Of a DNA stretch of 64,000 nucleotides, positions 13,001 to 25,100 are shown piece after piece; positions within the stretch are counted from its first letter, which is position 1, and each line of letters opens with the position of its first letter. The notes beneath the pieces were generated by a model that saw nothing but the letters and a program-made list of their open reading frames with translations, was not told the origin of the DNA and did not search any database. A program made the translations under genes and the position numbers. Origin of the DNA: Brienomyrus brachyistius (lineage: Eukaryota; Chordata; Actinopteri; Osteoglossiformes; Mormyridae); the NCBI RefSeq assembly GCF_023856365.1, contig NC_064540.1, forward strand, positions 14,471,191 to 14,535,190, in the 5' to 3' direction.

Positions 13001-16000
13001 CAGCCGAGAGGCGAGGGCGCGCACAGTCTGCGATACGCTAACTTCACGCTCATGCCACGTGCGCCGTCTCTGTTCTCCGTGTTTTTTCTGAACAGTACTT
13101 TGGCTGAGGGCTGAGCGACCACACAGCCGTCGCTGTCTGCCAAACGGCTGCAGCATTACTCTGAATATATAATGCAATACAGAGGCGTGAATAATTCTGC
13201 GATAGCATAACGAGGCCTGATATTAGCGGGGTCGTGGCGGAGGGGGTCTGCGGTGTTGTTACACGCACACACATGAACATCTGCAGGCCCACCCCCCCCC
13301 CATGTTGCAGGGGCTGGGGGGCTGTGTGACCTATTGCCCCCGCCCCCAAACAGACACACGCGCGCGCACGCATCACCTCGAACCCGGCATTCGCACTCAT
13401 ATCCGACATGTTACAAGAAGCCATAGCGCCTGGTAGGGGGGCAACAAACAGAATTCAGTGCAACTCCATCCCCCCCAGGCCGGCACATGCCCCACCCCCT
13501 CCCACCGGCTTATACACCTGAAGGGCTGTCGCTGCCCTCTGCCCTCTGAGAGCCCGGGGATGGCGGTGCAGGTTCAGCACGGCCTTTGTTCCTGTCAGAG
13601 ACCAAACTGGGAATGTCCCGAGAAAGGGGGTGGGAATCCTCAGCGGGGGGGGCAGGGGGATTACAAGCAACCTGTGACTCTGCCTCTTTCTGCCCTTGCT
13701 GGTGGTTTTCAGTGTGTATGTGTGTGTGCGTGTCTTGCCTGCGCGCAAGCTACACAACAGATTGAGGCTGGCTACTCGGGCCCGGGACTGTGTGAGGGCG
13801 TCCTGCTGGGCCCCAGCTGTGTCTGCAATTAGCAGGAGGCATGCGATGGTGATTGTGGTCCAGGCTGATGGAGATGCAAAGTGGCAGGCTCTGTAGGGCA
13901 GGCCGACGTGGCAGGCTTCCAGGGATGCAATACCTTTATTTTCTCTTCCTCTGTGTCTCTCTCTCGCTCTCCCTCCAATCCTCCAAATCCATTAACAGAG
14001 TTGGGCCCATTTGGGGCTCGGGATCGAAGGCACTTTAGTACCTTTCTCTACAACTCTCGGGGTGTCTATGTGTTTTCCTCCCTGCCCTTTGAAGGGGCTT
14101 TCCTTCGCTCCACTCTGCTCCGTGAGCTCTGAGTGCTCGCCGCAATGCTTAGTTGCCAAATTGGCCCCCGCTCCTCACGGCGGGGCCAGACCAGGCCCCC
14201 GTGGGCGTCCTCAGGGAGGACCTGAGGGTTGAGAAGTCTTTAAATCTGAGTACAAGACATTATACACTGGGGACAAAGGGAGGCAGTAATCCTACCTGTT
14301 TGCTTTTCACTGGTGCTGTTTGCCTGTTATTATACGCTTTATTGCCCATGAGGGGAACCCTATTGATGATGCAACTCAATTACCATAGTAACTCACACCG
14401 GTGCCCCGAGTCCTCGGGTTTTCTGCGTCCCTCGGAGGAGCAGCCTGACAGGGAATGTTTTTACAGGGAATCAGTCTCCCTCGCTGCCCCTCTCATGCTA
14501 CGCGTTGCTGGTTTGTCCCCCCACAACCCCCAATTTTTTTTTTTCAAATAACAAGGGGTTTCTGAAGTCTTGAAGTAAAGTTTTGAAGCCATCCAACCCT
14601 GAGGCCACAAGCCACTCTGACCGCAGAGTCTCCAAAAGTAGAATTCTGGGACAGATCAGCTGTCAATTAGCAAAAAATGCTCCCTATCAGCAGAGCCAGG
14701 ACTGTCACCTAAGCAGTTTTCTAATTTGAGGTAATTCTTTTTTCATTTTCTGGCATCAAACACAAATTCACATAAAAATAAGAAACACGGGAATTAATCC
14801 ACCAATTTCCCTTATGTCGTGGGCGCCCTAGAGCCACCCAGCCCTGCCCATTCTCGGATACGTCTGTCGCACTGTCCAAATAAAGACGACTTTATAAAAA
14901 CACCCCCCCCACCCTGGCCCAAAAAAAGAAAAAAACTTGTAGTAAGAAACTCAATGACAGGAATTATGTCCTGAACCATGTCATTGAATAAACACACAAT
15001 GAGGGGAAAAGCGTAGAGAAAGCGGGTCGACCGCTGGGCAAAGTGAGCTATTCTGCGCACAATGAGACGCTTACAGGCAGCCTCAGGCGCGGCGAATAAG
15101 ACATAAAACACTTGTGGGCTGAGGCTATAGAGCGAGCAAAATGAAATAAGCCAGCAAGCACTTGAGAATCACACTGTGCGCGTGAATGAGGGGGGGCTCA
15201 CCGGGTGAATGGGGGGGCTCGCGAGGTGAATGGCATGCCTTTTGGGACCAATTTGTTTCCTTTCACCCTTTCTTCCTGCGCCCCCTGACAGATGTACAAA
15301 GGCGGAGCTGCACTGAGCCGCCCCTTCCACATGCCCCCGCGACAGCTGCCACTTTTGTGAGACAAGTTAATCAAACAAATGCCACCATGCCTCGCCCGCC
15401 AGTGAGGGAGGGGGCACCTCACCAGCTCCCCCCGACGCGACGCTGCGGTCACGATTCTCCCGACTGCATTAACAGCCAGACACATTCCCCAAATCTACTC
15501 ATCTCGATCTGTGGTTTTATTGCATTTTTTTCCCTCAGTTTCTGCCGTTTGCATTAGCCCTGGCCTGGGGGGGGGCGCTAGTGAAGCCAAGGTGAGATGA
15601 GAATGTCTCTTTCTCTGTAATTATACCATGTAATATTTAAGTGGCTTAAACGTCCAGTGGTTTTCATTGGGGGGGGGGGGGGGGGGGGTTAAAAGAACAG
15701 AGCAAATGTTTTTCACTCTTATGCCTTTTTAAACTGAACAGCTAGACTCCAGGTAGGACAGACAAAGCTTTTTTTGTAGTAGTGCATTATTTCCACCTAG
15801 AGATTAACTGAAACGACGGAAAGTAACTGGATATCAGCGCACTGTACAGCAATACTGTATTCTATTTTTTAAAGAAAAAATCTCTTTCTATGCATTATGC
15901 TTTATATTTTTGAAAAATTCCTGGATACGCCTGGGATTTTTGCACTTATATAACAGGAACTAAACATAGCTTTAACATTCAATGTAACCTGCAGTATTCT

Positions 16001-16009
16001 AAACTATTC

Positions 16010-16048
<39 letters not shown>

Positions 16049-16137
16049 ATTAATGAGTCAAACAAAAAATTGTATTCTCTTAATACTCTTAATTTAATTT
16101 TCCACACCTGTATGTGTATGTGTGTGTGTATATATAC

Positions 16138-16192
<55 letters not shown>

Positions 16193-19100
16193 ATACACAC
16201 ACACACACACTACCAGTCAAATGTTTTGCACATCACAGGTTTTTATCACTTTTACATTAATTATCATGAACTGCAGATTTTTCCTCTTTAAGTTGAGTAA
16301 ACTACTATAAATGAAAATATAAAGTCAAATAAAACAATTTTCCATTATAACATGGAAAGAGTATGTAAGAGTGCGTGTCTGACATCCTATTAGCTGGTTG
16401 TGTGGTGATGGCGTAGTCACATTCTAGGATGTCCTTTAACTTTAAATGCACTAGTTAATTGTTTCATCCCATGAAACAGAGCAGTATGTAATGTCCCTTG
16501 TAGAAAGAGTGCCTCAAACTGCTAGAGGAGTTTACTTTGATGAATCAAAGATATGACATTTTCTTGCTAATAAAGGTACTGAAATGGTGAACATATTGTA
16601 AATGCATTTGTTAGCATAGAATATTGAATGTATTTTTAGTAAATGTTAAGTGAATAACATGCAAATGTAGAAAATCTCAGTGTATACAAAAACTGGTGAT
16701 GTACATTCTGACGTGCTGTGATTTAAAGAGGCTTGCACGAACATGCCAATTTTTCGGGATTCAAAAAAGGGCACTTCTAAAGCCAGCGGCTCACATCAGG
16801 CTTGTGGCCTAAAGTCGATTAACCTGCTCACTTCGGCCCAGCCATGTATCACGGAGCCTGGGAAGGGGTAACGCGCTCCAGACAGTGCTGGGGTAACGCA
16901 TGTCCATGGGACGGCCGACTGCGTGACCCCATTTACCGGGCGCCCCCGTCCCGCGCCCGGATCCAGCGGTGGCTGTCTTCATCGCACCCGTGACTTTTGG
17001 AACCTGATAACTGCCAAGGTCAATGGAAATGCTTCAAACCAATCAATGAGCGTTTAATCCTCCAAAGGCAGATTATGGGTATAATTGACGTGTGTAATCC
17101 ACAGAGCCCCATTTACATGGGTATGGCGCCCCCCCGGAAGCCGCCTAGAGACAGGCTGCCTTTCCGCCGGCTGATCTGTGGCCCCCACACTAAGCAGATG
17201 AGCTGCCTTAAGCACAGCTGCTTTAATCCTAACCCCCCCGGACAGCACTTTACAGAGCGACAAAGGGGAGGATAAATTAATTTTTTTAAACCCGCCCACC
17301 CACCCCCTCCTCTTTCCTGCTCTGAACCAAGTAAACACGGCCGTCTGATCAAGTGGCTCACGGCCCCCCTACAGAACAAAATTTGCAGGCTGGTGAAACC
17401 GGTTTCCTAAGAAGCCCTCGTGACAAAAGCCATGTGTGGTCAGAGGTCAGTCCTGTGATGTTAGCCATTAGCCGATAGCTGGCATCAGTGCCCAAGACAG
17501 ACGTAGTGAATGCGGGTTCCCTGCAGTAAGGGATCTGGAAGTCACTCACCTTACACCGGCTTTCTAGTTATGCATATCAGCTTATGAGTGTAGGGTCATT
17601 GACACACTACTGAAGCACAAGATCTTTAAATCAGTGCACTTTTTGACACAATCTTTCAGTCTACAATATGGAACAATAATTATTACATGATTATTAGTTT
17701 TAAATATGTCTCATTAACATTAATTGACTCGTCTGCTAGCGAGGCTTTGGCATCAACGGAGGCTGGTAATTTCGTTCCCAGCAGAGGAGACATATTTAAA
17801 TGTGCAGAATGTAAATGTAATCTTCTTATATTCACCACATCATCCGGAGATGTGATCGGACTGACCTCCACGAAACACAGACCACTTCTGTTTCCTGTTT
17901 TCCACTGACCTCTACCGGAAAAATCCACACACGGCTACATGCAGCCTTACGGGGCACCGTAAAGTGATAAGCATTGGGCCCCATTTCCAAGTTTCACTGG
18001 GCAGGATTAAAAGGCACCGATTAAAACGACAGTGAATTACAAATGCATCTTGTAATCTTCAAAGAGGCCAGCGCACGTAATGAATGCGGAGGGAGAATGG
18101 CGGGGGGGGGGGGGGGGGGGTGTCGCGGGACTTTTGCCGGATTGTTCGTCATTCCTTCACAGATTCTCAGGCCAAGTTAGTTGCCTTTCAGAAGCACTCG
18201 GAGGGCAGCATTCAGCCCCTGGTGAATTTCCCAAAAGCACCTGTTAAACAGAAAAACATTTCATCCATACATTTTACAGTAGTAGATTTTTCTAAACCTG
18301 GAACTTTTTAAGAAATCAATGAATGAATTTGAAAACAAGGTGGTGAATAAAGGGATTTAGCAGGAGGGAAAAGTGCAGTTTTTTATGCTTTTTTGGGAAA
18401 CATTTTCATGGTATATGATTGTGTGTAAATGACCTAAAGGTCTGACTCATCTGGTGTCTGTTCTTAATATGTACAAAATCCGGTCTGAAGAGAAACAGCA
18501 TCTGGAGTGATTACCGGGAACATTACAATAATCCCCAAATAAAATAAAAATAAGAATGGGATTGTGTATGTCAGTCTGGTTATATGGAGTGACTGGCCGG
18601 GACTGGGGGCACCACCTCGCACTGGGGAGAAGGCCACACCCCCACTCCCCAGGTGAAGCAGCCTGAGCTGGGCGGCCGGCCAGCCAGCTTTGGCTGTCAG
18701 GCTGAAATGCCACGGCACTCGTTGCCGCCGTGCATGCAGAGGCGGGTGGGGGGTGTCTCTGAGTAGGCGGGCCATGCTAGGTGATGTACACAGCAAGATT
18801 ATCTGAGCCTAAACCATGCCACCTGAAATAATGTGACAAAACAACGTAACATGAGAGATAAGTTCCATTTTCAGCTTTTGGTGGGGGGGGGGGGAATAGA
18901 TGAGCGGGGGGAAGGAAGTGGGACAGAGACAACAGGGAAGGGCGAGCTGGACATGCAGAGTTTTCGCGTCATGTATGGAAGCGGAGAAAACAGGAGTCGG
19001 CAGCGAGGAAGCAGACCTCCGTCACAATGACCAGGCAAGGGGACAAGCGGGGTGGACCCCAGTCTGTGGGAGGAGGTGGAGCACGTGCACACTCGCACCC

Positions 19101-22100
19101 CAACCCCCCCCCTGGGGTGGGGAATGGACAGGAACTCGCTCTGGGGCTGCTCGTAGGGAAAAGGGGGCCAAATTGGGCCCCAAAATGCAGCAAACAGACA
19201 CTGGTGTACCCAGCAGAACGGCCAAATAATTAGTGGACATGCATCACAAAAGATTATAAATGAGCCGATGATGGCCGTTACTTAAGACAGTCCACTCTCT
19301 CTCTTGCTCTACTTATCTGCCTTAAAGCCTCATCAGAATAAGCTCTGGGCAGATGAGGTTCCTTGGTATTTACATTTCCTTAGCAGGAGATTTGCTTTAA
19401 GAAACCCCCCCCCCCCCCCTCCTCCCCTCTCTACTCAAACATTTTCCCACTAACGGGAGCAGAGGAAATTAAGATAAACAATCCATTTGCCACCAAATAT
19501 GAAAGGGGGGTTTCTATAACGTACATACATCGTTGTAAAATTAGCTAATAGCTTCACTGATGGAGTTCCTCTTTGGCTTTAATGGTAAGCCGAGGAAGCA
19601 GTAGTAAGCTTATGACGGTGAAGGAAGCCTTAGTGATGTATAAGAACAGAGCTACAGCAAATTTTATGTTCTTTTTTCCTAGCGGAGTGAATTTCTTTGA
19701 AGTTATATGGTAGCTCTAGATTGTGTGCTGCTGCATCTGACCCAGGAGAAAACACTCTCTCAGACAATCCTCCCTCATACTTTTGCTGAGTTGGTTGTCT
19801 CTTGAATGTTTCCATCTTTACGATCGCTCTGACATTCCCCATCGCCATGTTACCATGGCCACGGACATCCTGTCACCCTAGACGTGCCCTTGGTGTACAG
19901 CAGCCACACAGAGAGTGCAGTACAGTGTTTCTCAGCAGTACAGCTTCCGATAAGACAGGGAAAGTCAGGTGGGGAGAAAGGCGTTCATATTAAAGGAGGC
20001 AGATCAGCAAGCATCAAAATGTGACTTATCCCTCTGTTCTGTCGTTCGGTCACATTTTGAAGGACCTCCTCCATGGCAGGAGGACGAGGCATCTTACTTA
20101 CGTCAAATAACCTTTCTATGTACATCTCCTCATTGACCTTATCTCGCAGAATGTCCTGAGAGTGGCGCACAAATGTCACGTAGCTGTCTGCCACGTCCAT
20201 CCCAGGTTTCTATATGGGTGGGGGGGGGGGGGGGGGCAAGGGTGAGGGAGGGAAGAAGGGGGGAGGGGTGGAGAAACATAAGACCGATCATTAACATGAG
20301 CCCAGATGCAGTGAAATTAGGCTTCTAACAAGCACATGTAACAGGTTGGGAACTGGACAGGAAACAAGACTAAATGGCTGTTAGAGAGCTGCTCACTTCT
20401 GCTGGTGGATCTCTGTGATCTCTTTCTAAAATATCACTACTGGAGGTGGATTTCTGTGATCTCTTTCTAAAATATCACTTCTGGGGTGGATCTCTGTGAT
20501 CTCTTTCTAAAATATCACTTCTGACGTGGATCTCTGTGATCTCTTTCTAAAATATCACTTCTGGGGTGGATTTCTGTGATCTCTTTTTGAAAAATCACTT
20601 CTGGTGGTGGATCTCCATGTTAACTCTTTATGAAATATCACTTCTGAAGGTAGATCTCTGTGATCTCTTTCTGAAATATCACTTCTGAAGGTGGATCTCC
20701 GTGACCTTGTTCCCTAATTTCTCTTACTGTATGAAAGTGAATTTCTCTGATCTGTTTTCCTCAGTTTGTTTGTCTTTTTGGGTCAGTGGGTGGGCAAGAG
20801 CTTTGAACAAATATGTTTATTCAAAAAAATCCCACATGACACCTTTACTATCTATGATATTAATTTAAAAATACCACTTTGAGTGTTAAATTAAAAAAAA
20901 TCTATAGCAATGTATTTTGGGCAATTTTAGATCAATGAAATTTAAATGATGTTGGTGTAAAAGTATGTCTGTCAAAGTGTGTCAGCTTAGTCATTTCAAA
21001 AGTCATCCAAGAATTTGCAGTAGCCGTCCAATACTGTACACACATGCATGTTAACCATATATTGACTAAAGCATACCACGTTTGGCTAATAAATACCTCA
21101 CTGAGATATTTAACTAACTAAATTAATTAAATGTGAGCTGGTGGTGAAATGACACAAATACACGGAATGGCTGAGGTGGCCCTGAGGACATGGTTTGTGA
21201 ACTGAAGCGCTGTTCATCTAGCCATCCAAGATATCAGTAACTGTTTGGAAAACAGACAAAATCCTTGTTAGTTTTATTGCGCTGCTGTTGATTTGCATAT
21301 GTTATGCTCAGTTGTGTTTTTTTCTGAGTAAATATACACATATTATCCAGATAAATAGCAGTCTGTCTAAGACTTTTTCACAGTATACTGTATACACATA
21401 CACACACACACAAACACACACACAGTCTTGCATATTGACATATAGTCAATTTTAACGCATTTCAATAGTTGTACAGAAGAGGCAAAACATTAAGTAAAGT
21501 ACTGTAATATAAATGCAATACAGCACATGACAACATAAATATACAATCACAACACTTCAGAATAAGTGATAAGCCTGCTAACGTCTAACTGCTAGAGCTG
21601 CCGTCAGGAGTCAGTGTGTATTATATACACTGGTACCTTGGTTATGCGAGCAGAATTCGTTCCGGAAACGTGCTTGTAATCCAAAGCACTCGTATATCAA
21701 AGCGAATTTTCCCATTAGAAATAATGGAAAATCAGATGATTCATTCCACAACCCAGAAATACTCATATAACTGATACCCCCTTATTTGGGTGGTGCTTGT
21801 CTACTAAATTTTGACTATATGAGTGAGGCACACCGACTGTGACCGAGCATGGGAGACGATTACCCAGCGAAAGTGAGAGAAGAACCATCGGCTCAATTGT
21901 GATTACATGATGATAGGCAGACGATGCGTACATGTAATTCTCGTATTGCAAGACCTCGCTCGTTTATCAAGTTAAAATTTATTTAAAAATTTTGCTCATC
22001 TTGCAAAACACTCGCAGACCAAGTTACTCGCAATCCAAGGTTTTAGTGTACTATGGACCTCAGACTTAAATGCTTTCAGACGTGACTCTATAAGGCATAA

Positions 22101-25100
22101 GTCGGAGTAAGCATTACGCCTACTATAAATATATGAACTCACTGTGTTCTTCCATCAGCTCTGATCTGCAAGTAATGTCGGTTTTGACAATTTCAATATG
22201 CGGCACTCCGCAACACTCTATAACTCAAACAGCATTGTTGGGAAACTCATTAACGAGCCGTAGAGTGCTTTCGTAAATGTGTTGCTTTTGAAAGGCTTAA
22301 AGTATTCGTGGAGACAATGCATTTGCGAGAAACCCTTTTTTAAAATTTCTATCGGTGAATTAAACACACCTCTAACCAACAGATGAGGTCAATACTCAGT
22401 TGTCAGTCACTGCAAATTGAACTTAGTTAACACTTCAAAGGCGTTCTGAGGGGTGCAAATGCAAGACTCCATCTGTAATTTTATTGTGTGCTTTAAGCAG
22501 ACAGTTACTGCGGGAAAAGCCAGGTTCCCTGGCCTTCAGAATCCGGGAAATACGCACAAGTGTCACTGACGAGGCTTTAATTTAAAACTGTTGTGCTTGC
22601 CGAAGACGTGTTGGCAGCTAAATGATACCCTCTGAGGCAGTTTCAAGGCCAAAAGGAAGAAGTCGGCCTTGTAACAGGCTAAAAATGTGTTCAGTGACAC
22701 AACAGAGAGCGTCCCTGTGTTAGCGGGGGAGAGCCACGCGTCGGTCATGCTGGAGCAAGCCGCACCATAGGACGTTTGTGGAGAGAGGACCATCTGTGAG
22801 CCTTCTTGGGCGTCCAGCTCTCGAGTAAACTTGGACCAATTATTCGCAGAGAGATGAAAACAAATAGCTGAACGCCACCTGTTATTCAGAAATCGCTCAT
22901 CTCCGGAAGGCTCCACAGAGATTTCTGCATGTCTGTTATGAGCAATGCTGACAATTTCAAAGAGGGCATAAAGGGCTGTTTTTTAAGGAAGGCTGCCCTT
23001 AACCTACCTACCTACCTATCTTCCTACCTACCTATCTACCTTTCAACCATTACAGGTAGAAATCACAATACAAGCACAGGGAACACACAAGCACAAGCAC
23101 TGACATCAATGGCATTCTGACTTACAGGGACATCCACATACTTTGAGGCTGCTTTCACCTTAGACAGAAGAAATTAGGGAAAAGAGTAAGTTTTGCAACT
23201 CTTTGGACTGTCACCAAACCTAACATGTCCAGCAGTATGGAGCTGGGCCATTTCAGCAATGCTGCAATTAAAAAATAACTGCACTGTTCATGCAAAGTCA
23301 GTCATGCTAGGCGCTGACGGCACCCCAGCGTCGCATTCTAAGCATCGCATTCTAAATGCTCGAAAATGTTTGCCACATTAAGTTTTTTGGCACCACGTCC
23401 GAGGAAAAACTACGTACCATCAAATAAGGGCAGACAAGCGTGTTAATTCAAGCCTTAACGATGTGGCAAACAATAGCGGTTACTTTGGAGCTGGCGTCTA
23501 TTATTCGGGGGGGGGGGGGGGGGCAGGGACAGAGTGCGGCTCCGTGCAGAAGGACGTGGACTTACTGTAAAAGAGAGGAATGAAGAGAAGAGCGTTCCTT
23601 CGTCGTACCGGGACAACTTAGCCAGGACGCTTTCCAGAATGACCACAAACTGCAGGACAGAAGAGACACATATATTCAGGAGACACCTGTTCCAGCGTCA
23701 AATGCCTCATACATATTCAGATATACGGTGGATTGATCAGGCCTGCTTTGAGAATGAGAGAAGTACCTTCGCTACCAGAAGAGTGGTCATCTCCTTAACC
23801 GTCTCTTCGATGAGATGGTCGATCTGGGAGTGGTACTGTCTCTGAAATTTACAAAAAGCGAACTTTCTTTAGAGCACCACCCAGCCCCATTCCACATCGA
23901 AAGAGAGAACGCACAGATTCATAAATGTCTGTCCATCTGATTTCGTCGCAAACAAGCCTGTCTGACAAAAGTTGCTCATCTCCATCCGCTGCGGATATGA
24001 CAGCCATCACGTAAAGCCCATGTATATCCAGTGCCATCTACTGCATATGGTAATGGAGTCAAAACAATTTAATGGAGGGGGGAATTGGCGAAGCCGCGAC
24101 AGCTGCTAATTATGCATTTGGGAAGCAAGGGTGAGACGTCAATTGAATTCTTCACCACACTTATCCGTTTTTTTAACAAACTTTCACAGTATTGAGGAAA
24201 GAAAAGAAGAAAATGAAGGAACTACTCTAATGGAAATGTGAATGTTTCAAAACAATGTGGAAAAAATGTAAAGAATATAGGGACAAAAAATCAAAGCATT
24301 TCTAAATTTAATTATACCCAAGTTATGAACCATCTTAATTAAATTACTACAAGTGATGATACAGGAAAAACAGTAAAAGCACGGGATTGTGAATTCCTAA
24401 ATAATGAACGCTCCTACTGTTGGAAACAAAGAGTACTTGCAAATGAAACTTAGTGCGCTTTGCACACTCCCAGATGCTGACTGCTACTTTGCAGAATGGA
24501 GAGCGGCTTTCTGCTGCTTCCTGGGGCCACAGGGAGACGCCGTGCCGAGTAGCATGACCGCCGGGGGCTGGGAAAAGGCAGCGGACCGCACTACCTCCTG
24601 GCCCTGTTCCATGGCGCACAGCTTGGCTGACTGGGCCTTGGCGTCCACCATCACGTTGAACATGGTGCATATTGACTGCGGCACGCGGAAGTCTGTCGTC
24701 CGGCTGCTTTTCTGGAGCTTCGACTCGAACGCCGCCCTCGTCCTGCAAGATGAGAGTGGGCCGCGAGGCCGCATTGACACTCACTCTGATCTGCGAGCAG
24801 CCTCTGCAGTCTCAGCCTCCATTTCTTTAGTTTAATTTGTTGGTTGCCAGATTTTCCTAAGATCACAGCTCTGGTTTCACACACCCAGCCGCCTGCGAAT
24901 TCCAGTAAAGCTGCTCTTGAATCCTATATTACTTTGACTCAACCCTTTACTTTGACCCACTTGTGATGTGGGCTGTAAATAATTATATATTTTTGCTATC
25001 CCATGAAAACTGCATACGTCCCCTTTCTGAAGTTTGTGACTTTTCACTGTAGATGGAATATGTCCATTATCCTCTATCTCTTGATAGAATTTGACATCTA

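Larger units (their letters stand above)
9785..20101 (-). other. cadps: largest cadps intron in the window (10.3 kb)
   Basis: No exon recognised. It contains a small TIR element (11,006-11,253), a C17 run (11,321-11,337), a G20 run (15,669-15,688), AT-rich microsatellites near 16.0-16.2 kb and a G19 run (18,102-18,120). A stretch at 12.25-13.4 kb is GC- and CpG-rich. Compact unique blocks, for example 14,230-14,420 and 16,980-17,250, look like candidates for conserved non-coding DNA. At 10,270-10,510 there is a segment beginning like a fish 'cactttaatggccac' tail, perhaps an old retroposon end. Confidence 0.8.
20210..23125 (-). other. cadps: cadps intron with 40-bp array, TIR element and simple repeats
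   Basis: Apart from the repeats listed separately (20,220-20,236; 20,402-20,735; 21,391-21,425; 21,628-22,048; 23,001-23,043), this is AT-rich unique sequence with no recognised gene. Confidence 0.8.

Noticed and set aside
24404..24835. 143-codon plus-strand frame overlapping a cadps exon
   Set aside because: Shadow of the conserved exon at 24,595-24,742 on the opposite strand.
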